Source: Tubiluchus corallicola
Taxonomy: Eukaryota; Priapulida; Priapulimorpha; Priapulimorphida; Tubiluchidae
Assembly (NCBI GenBank): GCA_030141605.1
Contig: JAQGDQ010000064.1
Location: 171,618-235,617, forward strand
Length of the DNA stretch: 64,000 nucleotides
Reading direction: 5' to 3'
In this document: positions 22,711-34,112 of the stretch, piece after piece
Position numbering within the stretch: the stretch's first letter is position 1
How the letters are laid out: the number at the start of each line of letters is the position of its first letter
The notes under the pieces: generated by a model
Database searches by the model: none
What the model was told of the DNA's origin: nothing
What the model saw: only the letters and a program-made list of their open reading frames with translations
Position numbers and translations under genes: made by a program

Positions 22711-23045
22711 ATGACTGTTCTAGTTGGAGTTGCTATTGCTGCAACTATGTTGCTGCTCTTCTTGCTATTGCTGCTACTGCTGTTTCCTTCTATATTACTC
22801 CTGCCGCAGTTGCTGTTATTGCCATTGTCATTGCGACTGTTGCCGCTGTTGCCGCTGGTAGCGTTGTACGTGTTTTGCTATCGTCATCTTCGTAGTTATT
22901 GTCCTCACCATAAACCTTATACCTTGTCCTTTCTTGTTACTGTTGTTGCAATTTTCGTGTCTTTGTTGCTATTACTGCTGCTGCTAGCTCGTCAACAAGG
23001 ATCTGCCATTCTTGATTGTCCTATTTGCTGCTATTTCTGCTACTA
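22711..23045 (+). repeat. Cryptically simple (TTGCTG)-rich DNA
   Basis: TTGCTG, CTGTTGC and GCTATTG variants dominate but never form a long pure array. The leucine-rich 111-codon open frame here follows from this composition, and I do not treat it as a gene. Confidence 0.7.
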
Positions 23046-24338
23046 AACTTTAAAATATCAACAAAAGAAAACTGGAAGGCTTCCTCAGACCGGAAATTAT
23101 GTGTTTTTGTTTTGCTTGAAGTTATTAACTGTGAATGTAGATAAAAATGGCGGGTAAATCATGGCACAACAAATGTGACGCAGAATAAATGGCGCAAAAG
23201 GAAATAAAGGAAAAATTAGCACTTTACTTTAACCTTGACACACATAACCTTGAGTCCCTACCCGGTAGCTGATTGTAACTCTGCAAGGCGATGCTCCAAA
23301 TAAATTTTAGTGAATTTTTCCAATTGTGTTGTTTTTTCCTAGGCCATATTTACTGTGTTATTATTACCCGTGCCATTTTTACCTGTATCATTTTACTTGT
23401 ACCATTCTTATGGCCCACCATCAACAACTGCAACTCACTGTGGTCTTTCTTCCACACATGCAAATATTGCAAAATAATTGCTTCTACGAAACGTAAAACA
23501 TGTGCTTGTCATTCTGCATGTTAATTCATTAAATGCATCTAGGGGTCCATCAGTCCAACTTAGAAAGTAAGTGCTCTCTTTAATGGAGAAAACAACTTTA
23601 ATAGAGGTAATGAAAGAAATGCAGATATTTTATAAATTTCTTGGAAAATCAAAATCTACAAAGTTGAAGTAGAGGAGGTGCTGATAACTGAAGGAAACGT
23701 TTTTTAGACGACATCTAACAGTCTTCTAGCCAGTCCCAGTCTGAGTCCGCCTCTTCATCCATGCAGAAAATTATTACATCTTTGCAAAAGATTAAATGGG
23801 AAAAGATTAAATTCTTAAACTATTACAGCGAGATTGTCTACAGAGTGAAGCCGTTTCGTAGAACTTTGCTCTATCAGGAAATGCAAATGCTGAACTGGAA
23901 GAAGCAAACGATTCCCATCTCATTTACATAAACAGAGGAAAAATTCTAACTCACGTCGTCATTTAATTTGACGCCAGGTAATGTCATTCCCAAGTTTTTG
24001 ATTTTGAGCTTCTCAAAAGTTTTCTTGCTATTTTTACTTAATTATCTAGCATTCGTTTTATTAAAGTAATCTACTATATCGTAAGCTCCTACCCATCTAC
24101 TATGTCAGTCATATCAGTCACATTAGTTTTCACGAATGACCTCAAATGAAATCTGAAATGTCAGGAACTATGTCGATTTCTGAGATTTCGCGTGGGAATC
24201 TCCCAGTCGCAAAAACCCAGAGGAGCAATAGCTCCAGTGAAACATTTGGTGCAGTTTGCACATGTCACCAATGTGTTGACAATATGTGGTAGATAACAAA
24301 AAATTAATAACCGTTTCATAGGAGGAAAATTAGGAATA
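23046..24338. other. Non-coding DNA, nothing recognised
   Basis: The 23291-23524 frame is cysteine- and aromatic-rich but has no domain or splice support. Confidence 0.45.
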
Positions 24339-24340
24339 TA

Positions 24341-25082
24341 TCGGGTGGCGCAAAAAAATGTGCCTAGGTATCGACAACAATAATATTAGAACCAAGTCCC
24401 TACAAAGTTGAAATTTTACAGCCTGATACCAGGATACATTAGCTTTTAGCTGTGAAGGTTACAAGTTTATAATTTCAGTAGTTTTAAGTTAAAGTCAAAA
24501 CACTTCTGCATGTTAAAAAAAGAAATGCCGGAACAATGTCAGCTATGATCAGCAATTGAAAAACAGCCGCGAGGGACTCATTACATGACAACGAAACAAT
24601 AAAAAATCTAGCAGTTTTTATCATGGTCTTCACCACAGAAAATAAAGCACTGATAAGACTTCTTGCCAAGAAAAATGAGACTTAATATTCTGGATTGCGA
24701 TATCTGGAATTCCCTAAGAGAAAGTGTACGTAAGGCAAAAATTATTGAGTGCTGGGACCAAATGATTCTTAAAGAACTGAAAAACTGTGTCAGCTTTGGA
24801 AGAAACGCCCTTGTTCTGATTTTCATTGGGACACATAGTAGATACATAGAGCACTTGCTGTAAATTTTAACAATAGTGGCACAATTTTTTTCGGCATTAA
24901 TTTTGACTCGTTGATTTTAAACTTTAGTATCTTTGAACAAATCTAAGATAACGACCTAAAATTATTGGTACTTACACATCAGTAATCGCCTGTAGCACCA
25001 ATGTAATAATTTTCAAACGATTCTGTTATTTTCTACTAATAATATTGTGATCCAAATTTAGGCGAATTTTTGTGCCACGTGG
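24341..25082 (+). mobile_element. Degraded mariner/Tc1-like DNA transposon (742 bp)
   Basis: TA lies directly outside both ends (24339-24340 and 25083-25084), as expected for this superfamily. The left end reads TCGGGTGGCGCAAAAA and the right end, inverted, CCACGTGGCACAAAAA. The similarity continues inward for about 50 bp (GCCTA..., CAATA, TATTAG blocks). The interior carries a transposase C-terminal remnant on the plus strand. At 742 bp it is shorter than a full element (usually about 1.2-1.6 kb), so it is internally deleted and decayed. Confidence 0.75.
24654..24863 (+). pseudogene. Transposase C-terminal remnant, mariner/Tc1 type
   Basis: The frame carries LPRKMRLNILDCDIW, which parallels the WPP(Y/N)SPDLNPLDYxxW segment holding the third catalytic acidic residue of IS630/Tc1/mariner transposases. 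Further on, ECWDQM is followed by KNCVSFGRNALVLIFIGTH and then SRYIEHLL, which parallels the family's usual C-terminus (helix, LxxCIxxxGxxIEHLL). The stop is at 24861-24863. The N-terminal DNA-binding domain and the first two catalytic residues are not recognisable. The serine of SPDL and both prolines of the motif are altered. Confidence 0.65.
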
Positions 25083-25084
25083 TA

Positions 25085-26629
25085 TGCTACAAAACTATGC
25101 GAATGGCATAGAAAGCTGTATCACAACATTTTTTAGCAAATGAGGGTTAAGCACTCAAAATATCTATGCTTCGAAGATTTGGACTTGGTCCCGAGGACCT
25201 TCTTGTGCCAACAATGTTCGGACAATTTTATTCAAGACAATTGTAATAATAGCCATTAGTTATATTATTGAAAGTAATCAACTGCTGTAATGTGCTGTCA
25301 GTAAACTATCTCTTGTGTGATTGAAATTTCCAGGTGCGGCAGCTGCTGCACTCATCATCCATAAAAAAACTGAAACCGATTTCAGCCGACGGTGATTTTG
25401 TATCTGCCATACAGCATTTTGATAAACTTGCAGGGCCGATAGGGTTGTCATGTCAATATTTTCTATAAAAAGGACTGAAGAGAAGAGTGTTAATTATAGA
25501 ACGACAAGAAAATATGTTTACATTATTTTTCTGGCTTAAAGTTTATAATGCGAAATATTTGCTCTGACCTGACAAAGAGCTGTTATATTTAAGTTCAGGA
25601 AAACTATGCCTATTTAATCCGCGTGCAGCGCAGATTTTAGACTGAACTCAACGTTAAGCATTCAATTTAGGTGTGTAGTTTTTTGAGTTTTGTTAATCAT
25701 CGGGTCACCCACTTAAGTAAACTGTGACTTGCAGGATCAAGTGATAAACTCTGTCATGCGCACAGATTTGAGACTGAATTCACGTCATTGTTCGAAAGAT
25801 TTTCACACTGTCCAATAATGGCTATTTGACTATCCATAAGTCTTAATTTTCAATCTGCATTCCCAATCTCCCTTGCAAATAAAAACCTTATGTTTTGTGC
25901 AAACAGATGCTTTAAAAAATGAACTATAGTATACTACACTGACAATAATGCAAACGTTGAACAGCTTAGTGTTATGAATGGACTTTCGCAAATGTCGTGA
26001 GATTATGTATATAATTGGAATCAAAGTAGAAAATAATGGGAAACTTGATGCAATAAAAGCAACTGTGCTCTCTAATTAGAGCAATTGGCAATGTTTACGA
26101 GTTTCAGTTTCATTGCCACAGCTTGCCAGGTGCTCTTATTCCGAGAATTTATTGAGATTAATGACAATCGATCAATTCAGCTTTTTAGTTCTATTGCAAC
26201 TGACTGTACCATTGTGTGTATGTGTGTGGTTGTAGGGATGGTAGTAACATCGTTAGTCGTTCTAATGATTTGTACAAGCAGTGAGGAAAGGAATTTAAAA
26301 AGCAGAATTATAATTGTTTTGCATGCGTGTGTAGCTTGTATATGTTTTAGCCACAAAATTATTGCTGTTATTCTTCACCAACTAAAAAAATCAGCTGTTC
26401 TGCTCAGCAGCGAAAGAACTAAACACCCAGAAAAGAAAGCCAATCTTTCTCTCCTTACGAATATTCAATTTATTTTATTATAAACGAACTTTAAAACTTG
26501 TTTCTTTTGATTTTTATCACTTCATTGTTAGCGATGTTATTTGAATAACCGCTATTTTTCGTTGCGCGAGACTAATGACGTAATGAGAGCAGCCAGCAAA
26601 GATTGGTAAACAAACATTGGTAAGCAAAG
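25085..26629. other. Non-coding DNA, one unsupported 132-codon frame
   Basis: A plus-strand frame at 26085-26483 could encode two hydrophobic helices (about residues 43-64 and 73-92) and a basic tail. It has no recognised domain, a weak start context and no splice or polyadenylation evidence, so I do not call it a gene. TGACGTAA, a CRE-like site, is at 26576-26583. Confidence 0.4.
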
Positions 26630-26707
26630 ATGCTTTCTGCACCTCGTACATGGTTCTCGCTCACTCGCGCCAAAGACGCGACAAAGTTCGAAATTCGCCA
26701 GAAAAAG
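26630..26707 (+). CDS. Candidate first exon (26 codons)
   Basis: ATG at 26630 opens MLSAPRTWFSLTRAKDATKF then EIRQKK. The exon ends exactly at a consensus donor, CAGAAAAAG|GTAAGC (GT at 26708-26709). The peptide has an Arg/Lys- and Ser/Thr-rich, initially acid-free N-terminus of the kind seen in mitochondrial presequences. The block is richer in G+C and CpG than its flanks. The best acceptor downstream is at 27235 (ATACACAG). Phase-0 joining gives a further 31 codons (AVAAISHNFLEGACGRTAMA and CLDIGIPCIPF) to TAG 27329-27331. That would make a 57-residue protein of unknown function, or only part of a larger gene. Confidence 0.35.
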
Positions 26708-27675
26708 GTAAGCTATTTAATTTATAAGTCTTTTTTGTTTAATAATGACTATGAATTCTTTGTGTAATCATAATAATGCGTTAAAAAACTTCAATGTCTG
26801 TTAAGGTTATACATGTATAAACCTTTAAATGAAGAAATCGAAGAGATCTTCAGAACATTACTACGTCGATTACGTAGATAACAATAAAAACAGTATGATC
26901 ACGAGATCATCACTGAAAAAGTAAAAGTTTGACATTTTAAGTTATCCATTTATATAGTTAAATAAATAAAGTAAGGCTACTGAGCTTAACATGGCTAAAA
27001 ATGCGCGCAAAAAATTAAGCTTAGGACATTTGCTATGATTTCAAACGCCATTAACTTACCAACCAATATAGGATGCGTGATCTTCTTCTATACTTACATA
27101 CTCAAATATACCATTAGCCAACTTGACATTTTATGTATTAGCTAATATAGCGACCAATGAGTGTCAAACCGCCACTTGTTATCAACATAGGTTCCCAAGC
27201 AATTTTCTATTCATTCTGGTTGGTAATATACACAGGCGGTAGCAGCGATCAGTCACAATTTCCTAGAGGGCGCATGTGGGCGTACCGCGATGGCGTGCTT
27301 AGATATTGGGATTCCTTGTATCCCATTTTAGCATCTAGTAAAACTGCTGTTAACAGATCACAGTCTTGAAGCCATTTTACACAAATTGTGTCAATAATTT
27401 AAATGACGAAGCTGATAATTTAGTGGTCATTGTGTATGCTCAGCGATCGAATTTAACAATATCTAGCCTAGTATCTAGGTGATGACCAAGTAAACTACTT
27501 TTGAGTGTTTACTTGCCGTATCAAATCCATAGCTATCTGGGAACGTCTGCAGGTTTAGTGTCACATTTTGTAGGAATACCCTTGTTAAGTACCTAGATTA
27601 AAGTCTTGCCATAACATTCTACATTAAGTACCTGCCACATTTGGGCCTTTTTCTTTAAGTAAACCTTCCTCACTG
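26708..27675. other. Putative intron and GC-richer patch
   Basis: If the preceding exon is real, 26708-27235 would be its intron. 27236-27370 is notably GC-richer. It is open in two frames, one phase-compatible with the upstream exon. Neither product is recognised. Confidence 0.3.
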
Positions 27676-27694
27676 TTGCTAATAGCTCGACTTG

Positions 27695-27955
27695 CAGATG
27701 ACGGTGATGTTGATGATGATTTCGATTTTCACGAATATAACGATTGTGACGATGATAACGATTGTGACAGTTGTGACAATGATGATGATGATGATAATAA
27801 TGATGACGACAATGATGATGGCGATAATGATGACGACGACGATGATGATGATGGTGGTGGTGGTGGTGGTGGTGGTGGTGGTGGTGGTGGTGGTGGTGGC
27901 GGCGATGATAATGGTGGTAGTGGTGGTGGTGATTGTGATGATGATAAATCTTTAA
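27695..27955 (+). repeat. (GAT)n/(GAC)n/(GGT)n compound trinucleotide array
   Basis: GATGAT and GACGAT triplets pass into a pure GGT block (about 27852-27899) and back to GAT/GGT mixtures. Poly-Asp, poly-Gly, poly-His and poly-Val frames are translations of the array. Confidence 0.97.
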
Positions 27956-27988
27956 AGTCTTAGTATGAAAAATATACATGCAGTACCT

Positions 27989-28242
27989 TTATTGCTCAGA
28001 AGGCTGAAGTGTGATGAAAAATAGGCGACCTGTTATCTTATTTTGGTTACAGATTTTCATCTGCATCCCTTCCCGTGCTTCCCATTTAGTTTGTGCCTCT
28101 CCCAACATTTTTTTCAGTCCTTCGGGAACAATGACGAACCGAGTGCCAAATGTCAATACTCGTATATGATAATTTTCAACAAAACAAATTTTCATTCGTT
28201 TCACGATTTCGCTTAGGAAATGGGTCATATGCAAACACAGTA
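27989..28242 (-). CDS. Candidate terminal exon, unidentified protein
   Basis: On the minus strand a pyrimidine-rich acceptor (CTGTCTCTGTCTCTCGTCAA then CAG, AG at 28244-28243) precedes an open frame of about 84 codons. It reads LCLHMTHFLSEIVKRMKICF, then VENYHIRVLTFGTRFVIVPE, then GLKKMLGEAQTKWEAREGMQ and so on. It ends at TAA 27989-27991, which lies inside an AATAAA polyadenylation-type hexamer. The peptide mixes charged and hydrophobic residues as a globular protein would. The exon enters in phase 1 (two bases, TA, before the first full codon). I do not recognise the family. Candidate upstream exons on the same strand lie at 29028-29162 and 29390-29549, but phases were not shown to match. 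Confidence 0.35.
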
Positions 28243-29027
28243 CTGTTGACGAGAGACAGAGACAGATTCATATTGATTCTCTAGCAGATAGACAAATACG
28301 GAAAAGAGAGAATTTGACGCCTTTTATCTCACTTTGAGTCGATTTGTCGTGTTTTAAGGCGATTTGGAACATTTTATTCTCATACTGCTGAGATATTTAC
28401 ATTGCATAGATGAATTTAATGTACTAAGTGAGGAGTATTCTAAATGAATGGGCGCAATTCCGTTGTTGTTGTACAAGTAAACGTTAAGTCTAGTAACAGA
28501 CTTCCCTGATTACAGTACCATTAGAAATTTAGTCGCAGACGTCTGTCTGTGTATCTACCCGTCGCATTGTTCAGTTATGAAAGTGAGCAAACAAAAATAC
28601 GGAACTCTATCTTGCTTAAGATGTGCAGTTTATGTACAAAAGGTTTGAGAGTTGCAGATTCTGATAAGAACAGGGGTGAATACCATAAAAGTCAAATTAC
28701 GATTACAGTGTAATGTTGCTAATAAACTTAAATAAATGCAGTAATAACTTCGAGAAGAGCAAATTGAACTGTGGCATTAAACTGACAACGAATCTTTCCT
28801 TTTTTCAGCTTTAGTTTAGTCTCAAGTGCCTCTCGCGTTTTTAGGAATTAGTCTTTTTGAACAGTTTACAAAAACTGGCACCTTAGTTTACAAGATATTA
28901 ACAATTGATTAAATAAAACTCCAAGAAATCGTTATTATGTATACAATTAATTATACGGTTCCTTATTAAAGAGGCGTATTATTAAATCTGGTAATACAAT
29001 AATTAGAATTGTCTTGGCTCTAACTAG
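28243..29027. other. Non-coding DNA or intron
   Basis: Nothing recognised. It would be intronic if the flanking minus-strand exon candidates belong to one gene. Confidence 0.4.
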
Positions 29028-29162
29028 TTAGTATGCAGTGATGCTTTCGCTAGTAATAAGACGCCAACAGTCACAATGGCCTGTCCACTCCAAACAAAAG
29101 TTGTGTTGTCGTACAGGATTGTTCAACAAAGGCACGGAAACTTTACTTCCACACAGCCATTG
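29028..29162 (-). CDS. Weak exon candidate, unidentified
   Basis: On the minus strand, after TTGCATTTAG (AG at 29164-29163), 44 codons read QWLCGSKVSVPLLNNPVRQH, then NFCLEWTGHCDCWRLITSES, then ITAY and TAA. An in-frame TAG is part of the acceptor itself. Composition is protein-like and GC-richer than the flanks. The acceptor pyrimidine tract is poor. A candidate donor (ATT|GTGACTG) lies inside the block. Confidence 0.2.
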   Translation of the reverse strand, partial: QWLCGSKVSVPLLNNPVRQHNFCLEWTGHCDCWRLITSESITAY

Positions 29163-29326
29163 CTAAATGCAAGCCATTGCCATGACTAGTTACTTTCTAC
29201 GTCTGACAATCATCTGTATTTTCTGAACACTCCTCTCTGTCAGAGGCTTACTGAAAACCAATGTGTAACAGTGACAGCAAGATGTAACAATGAACACGGG
29301 TAAAGACAACACAGAAATTTGGTCAG

Positions 29327-29549
29327 TCAAAGCCGGATGTGGTCATAAATCCACGACTGAATGTGTTTGAAATGTTGCTTTAAGCCCAAGTCCACCAAGC
29401 ACTCACTGCCTCGTTTCCCAATTTTTTCTGAACTGTGTATGGAATTGTGAATGCAGTACGTTTTGAGACCAAGAGCAGGGAGATCCTGCCATGAAAGTTT
29501 GATGCTGATTAATATACACATCATTTTGGTGTAGATATCTGGCAACGTT
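29327..29549 (-). CDS. Weak exon candidate, unidentified
   Basis: The minus-strand open frame reads LPDIYTKMMCILISIKLSWQ, then DLPALGLKTYCIHNSIHSSE, then KIGKRG. At that point a strong donor-like site, GGCA|GTGAGTGC, occurs (near 29390). The frame stays open 25 more codons to TGA. Upstream GTTGCCAG could be the acceptor. No family recognised. The phase after the donor does not join to the candidate at 29028-29162 without a stop. Confidence 0.2.
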
Positions 29550-32500
29550 TCGCTTTTCAGTCAGTTAGCTGCCTTTTTGGCTCTATGTTAATACAATGTA
29601 TAAAAGTGGGTAAATTGGTTTTACTAACGCATGTAAGAAAAGCCTTCAGCGAAAAGATGTGCATTGAAATCCGCATTAAGAGGGTTTATGTAGTAAAGAA
29701 TAAGTACTGGTCCTTATTGTACATCGCAGGTTTTACATTTTACGTGTACGTTCTGTGTGCTCTAGATAAACTTTGCATATATTCAGCAAATATTCAGCTT
29801 TGGTCATTTTGGATACTTTCAGCAGGCAAAAACCAAAACGTGCGACGAAAGTCTAGTCTTTACGTCCCTTTCACTATGCCCTAACTCTCTGGACGGTGTG
29901 TTTAAGCAACGGATGCGTTATCTGGAGAGTGAAACCTCCGCACATACACCTTTTGACGATTAGTAAACAAAACGCATGGAAAGGAATCAAACAACCTCAG
30001 ATTTACCAGATCAGGCTGAATCGAATTAAAATCTACAGCATTCGCCTAGTAATTTGCCCTGACGTGCGCAAGTTGTAATTGGACATATTGAATTGGAGAT
30101 AAAGAGTGGGAGAGATAACTACTACATTGAACTTTTGTAAACGATTTCGCTTGAATATAATAAATTACCATGCAAATAATATTTTTATGTGTACATAAAA
30201 TGATGACACACTTAAACATTGCAATTTCGCCATTCGGTGATTGAATTTACTGACTCAGTTGTAGGCGACTCATGAACTACGCATGCATACGATCAAAATA
30301 AAAGTCAGTTGCCAATAAAATGTAACTTTAAGAAAATACAACTCAATGAAACATGAGAAAGAAACTGTAATCTCGGATATTTCTATTTTGCTGCATAGTT
30401 AAAAAGGCATAAGCTCTACAGCAAAATAAAAAGATGTATGATTATAGCTTTTTTCGCTTTACTATTTCAAATTTATTTCTTTTCAAGTTGCATTTTACTG
30501 CCTACTGGAATTTAGTTTGATTATATGCATGCGTTTATTATGAGTTTTGCATGCGCATGTGAATTATTTACATTTCATTATTTTATTATTTTTAAATTGA
30601 CTTACGTACGTAAAATGATGACGCGCGTATGTATACTCCTTGTGCACGTACTTACTTATATGTTCATGTATATATTCATATAAACAAATTTGCGAAGTCA
30701 GAAGAAATCTAATTGTTGCCAATGTGTAGTTGAGATCACAAAAGGACTACTTGGCATCGTAACAACATTACATTTCAAAAACTCTATATAAGTGATGCTA
30801 TAAACAGCCAAAGTTACAAAATATCATACATTTTGTGTTCTGAAATAAAGTTTCTTCAGTTTTATTAATTTTTAATGTACCTTACGTAAGATGTTTCACT
30901 GTGTCAGGAAATGTGCCAGGATGTCCAAAAATCGCTTCTTTCAATATTCTTCTTCTGTCAGCCCAGTTATAATACTTGACATTGAATTATTAGTTAATAT
31001 TTGTCGAGTAGAATAACTTATGCTTGGATTTACCAACGAAACGAAAATATTTGAAGTTATTTATTATGCCTACGTTCTCATTTTAAAGAACAAGGTTTTT
31101 AAATGATAATATTTGTAGTATAATACTTTACTACTAGTCTACTTACTAGTTTGCTACTAATGTAATGATATATAAGTGGTAAACGTTGAGTCAAGTAGCT
31201 GTTCTGTCTATTGGTTCTGTTACATTTACCACATTTTTTCACACTTTGTATTGATATCAAATTTTCAGCATCTCATTTATCTGGCTTTTCTGAGTTACAC
31301 ATTGAAAGCCCCTCCTGACGTCAAATTAGGTTATTCTTCATATTCATAACAATGTAATTCCTCGGTTCGGAAGGTCTGATCAAGGTTGAGCAAACAATAA
31401 TGGAATTTCCTCACAATAGACTAAAAGCCGATCGCTGCTGTCATTGAATAATCAATTAAGGCTAAATCTCTTTTCTGAGTTTAATTAACCGTTTAATAGC
31501 CAGTCGGGGGAAACGTTTGGAGAGAAGCTTGTGCAGAGTAACTGAAAAATCTTTAAATGATTGCCAGCAAAATGGTGATAAAGCCGAGGAGAGTTTTCAG
31601 TGGTTTTTGACTATACTGATGCCTCTTTGAGACACCAGCTAGTGTTGTCAGATGAAACCGACCATCTTGATATTAAAACGAATATGAAATTGTCCCAAAC
31701 AAGGCAAATTGCCACTCATGGTAAAGTAAAAATATGAAGGCTTAAACCCATGTCACAAGTTAAAATTCACACATTTAATTCGTTAATGACACCAAGGCGT
31801 TTGATAGTATTCTTTTTGAATCAAGTGAGCTTGTGGTTTTGAGGGAGACCGTTTTCTGGAGACAATTTCGCAGTTAAGAGGCTTGTGGAATAAAACTAAA
31901 TTATTAAACTAGATCTAATACACTTTTTAAACATTGACTCCTTGAGCTTAAAGGGGCTCCATCTCATAATGCTTCGTCTTCCTTGTCGATAGATCTCGCA
32001 GAGTTATCCTAAAAGTTAGTATCAAAGTAACAAAGGCTAATTTACATTTAAGTGTGAAACTTTGTTACTGAAAAGCGGAAAAAAGCTTTCGGTTTCTGTT
32101 TTGGCGTGTTTCAAACAAGAGTCGTATTGTTGGCTTTAAAAAAATTAAGTAACAAATTGAAATACCCAAAGCGCGCGAATCAGCAAATGGTTAGTGTCCT
32201 ACTTAAATTGTGATGAAATGTATTTTATCATTCGCATTCCATTTTATCATTCTATTCCATTCCAGTGATGCTGCCCAAGTGTCTGTCAAAGTTGTCGTTA
32301 GTTATCTCCCTTGGACGTTTAATAGACGAGACTTTTTCTTGTGCAACTATTTTTCTTAATTGATTGACGTTTGTAATCTAACTCTATAAATGCGACGACT
32401 CTATGCAAAATTTAATCATTTCATGCGACGAACTTTTTTTAACAGATTGCGTTTTAAAATGCTGCTGCTTGTTCCATTAGAAAATGAATCCTGTAAAAGG

Positions 32501-33320
32501 CACCAATGTATTCATTACTGTTGTTGAGCGGAGTACCTAATTAGTAATAACCAACGAAAGCGAATGACCAATTGGTTATTTGTTAAATTGATGGCGAGCA
32601 ACTTGCAAACTAAAATGCTATTTAATTTGTGCTAAAACTGCGTTAACAGTGGATTTCGAAATGCCTGTTTAACGTTACATCGAAAATATCAAATCACTGT
32701 AGGAAAATAGCACTTCACAAAAATAATACTCTGAACAGTTGTAAGACTTTTTATAGAGTTAGATCATTGTGCAAACGGCGCAGTATAGTAAGAATGCTTG
32801 AAACGTAACTCGCGTTCAGCCCAAAAGGTGGCAGCAGCGGATCATTCAAGTAAAAAGAAGCCAAATCGTTGACAAGCGCCCATGTGTTGAAACCTTGTGA
32901 GCACTTAAGTTTTTTTAGCAGTTTTAACGCTCGGTTTGGTGCCCGAATAACTTTTAAATCGATTCTAGTTATTTTACATGATAACATGCTAGTTGTTGTT
33001 ACAAAGCCCCGTTTCAGTATTGAAGATTTCTATCGCTAGGTGTCTCAGTCTGTCGGGCAATGTGCTTCTTTGAAGTTGAAGTCGATGTTCTCAATTTTGT
33101 TAAAATACAGAGCAAACGTAAAAATAAATCTAAGGCTTTCTAATGAAATTAATACATTTCAGAACAGCGTAATACAAACAGTCAGGCACGTTTATCCTAA
33201 TTATAATAATCGCATATGGCAATATCTGAAAACTCTATTCAGAAGGCCCATGTCTTACTGTAAATAATAAGATTGAAGTCAGTAATACTCAGTTGACTAT
33301 AAAAATTATAATCTGCATCA
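29550..33320. other. Long non-coding stretch, nothing firmly recognised
   Basis: Frames at 29585-29884 (plus) and 32751-32987 (minus) have protein-like composition but no recognised domain. A TKAFDSI-like peptide near 31790 recalls reverse transcriptase but has no supporting neighbours. An (ATTCC/TTATC)-rich patch lies near 32222-32265. Confidence 0.4.
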
Positions 33321-33329
33321 ACGCCCTCG

Positions 33330-33425
33330 TTATCATCATCTTCATCATCATTATCATCTTCATCATTATCATCTTCATCATCAACAACAACAACAACACC
33401 AAGAAACCGCCACCATCATCATAAT
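33330..33425 (+). repeat. (CATCTT)/(CAT)n and (CAA)n compound microsatellite
   Basis: TCATCATCT-type triplets with a repeating CATTATCATCTT higher-order pattern, then CAACAACAA, then CATCATCAT. Confidence 0.93.
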
Positions 33426-33915
33426 CGTCGCATGTAATTTGTTTCAGCGATGTTGCAGTAGTTGGTTTATGCTTAGAATTTCCGAGATGAAGATTGTTTT
33501 CAAGCTCAGTAGAAAAGCCGTTGCTATGAATGTGAAACCTATTGCCATGGAAACAGCGTTACTACAATAATTATTATGCCGAAAATAGCTCATCTGTTGC
33601 AAATCATAGCGTAAGCTAAGATGAGCGCACATTGATATTCTTTTTAAAGAGTCTTCACCGGTGATAATTTAAAAACACAGTATGTTAAACTGCTGAGTTG
33701 GCGGGTTGGTTGGTTCCTGTCTGCTTTTTTTGATACACTGTTGGCTTATTGAATTATTTATTTATTACGAATTAGTAATTTCGTCAACCCATTCGGCACT
33801 AAATTTAGTTTTTTCAGTTTTCTTTTCAATTTACGTGCATCTACACTGTATTTAACGTAAGGTGCATAAATGTGGTTTAATTTTATTATTATAGGAAAGA
33901 GGAAAGAAAAAACAA
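33426..33915. other. Non-coding DNA, nothing recognised
   Basis: No supported feature. The minus-strand frame at 33444-33632 is unsupported. Confidence 0.5.
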
Positions 33916-34112
33916 TTGTGCTAGCTGAATTTACAAATTTTGATAACTACATATTCTCCTTTGCTCATCCATAAAAGTAATACCCAGAATCAGCGTATGG
34001 GATTTAACAAGGAAGGTGTCCGAAACTTACTGCACTATTTTGCTTTTGTCGGACTTTTGTATGTGCAAAGGAGAATCTGTAATTATCAAATTTTTAAATT
34101 CAGTTAGCACAA
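33916..34112. mobile_element. 197-bp fold-back MITE with about 60-bp inverted arms
   Basis: The left arm starts TTGTGCTAGCTGAATTTACA. The right arm, inverted, starts TTGTGCTAACTGAATTTAAA. Pairing continues through AATTTTGATAACTACATATT against AATTTGATAATTACAGATTC and on through CTCCTTTGC, about 60 bp per arm at roughly 85% identity. About 80 bp of unpaired centre remains. There is no coding capacity. Flanks are A-rich and a target duplication could not be fixed. This is a typical non-autonomous palindromic transposon copy. Confidence 0.85.

Noticed and set aside
22711-23046. Leucine-rich 111-codon frame resembling membrane helices
   Set aside because: Composition is set by TTGCTG-like simple DNA, with no domain or splice evidence.
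26085-26483. 132-codon frame with two possible membrane helices
   Set aside because: Longest non-repeat frame in the window, but no recognised motif, poor start context and no splice or polyadenylation sign. It may deserve a search but does not meet the bar.
26576-26583. TGACGTAA as a firm promoter element
   Set aside because: An 8-mer of this kind is expected a few times by chance in 64 kb and recurs at non-genic places, so it is noted but not called.
27593-27979. His-rich protein on the minus strand and Asp/Gly-rich protein on the plus strand
   Set aside because: Both follow from the GAT/GGT triplet array. There are no flanking protein-like sequences with splice support.
31770-31850. Peptide FVNDTKAFDSILFE resembling the reverse transcriptase motif with SKAFDxI
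   Set aside because: No other reverse transcriptase motif within several hundred bases in any frame, so probably chance.
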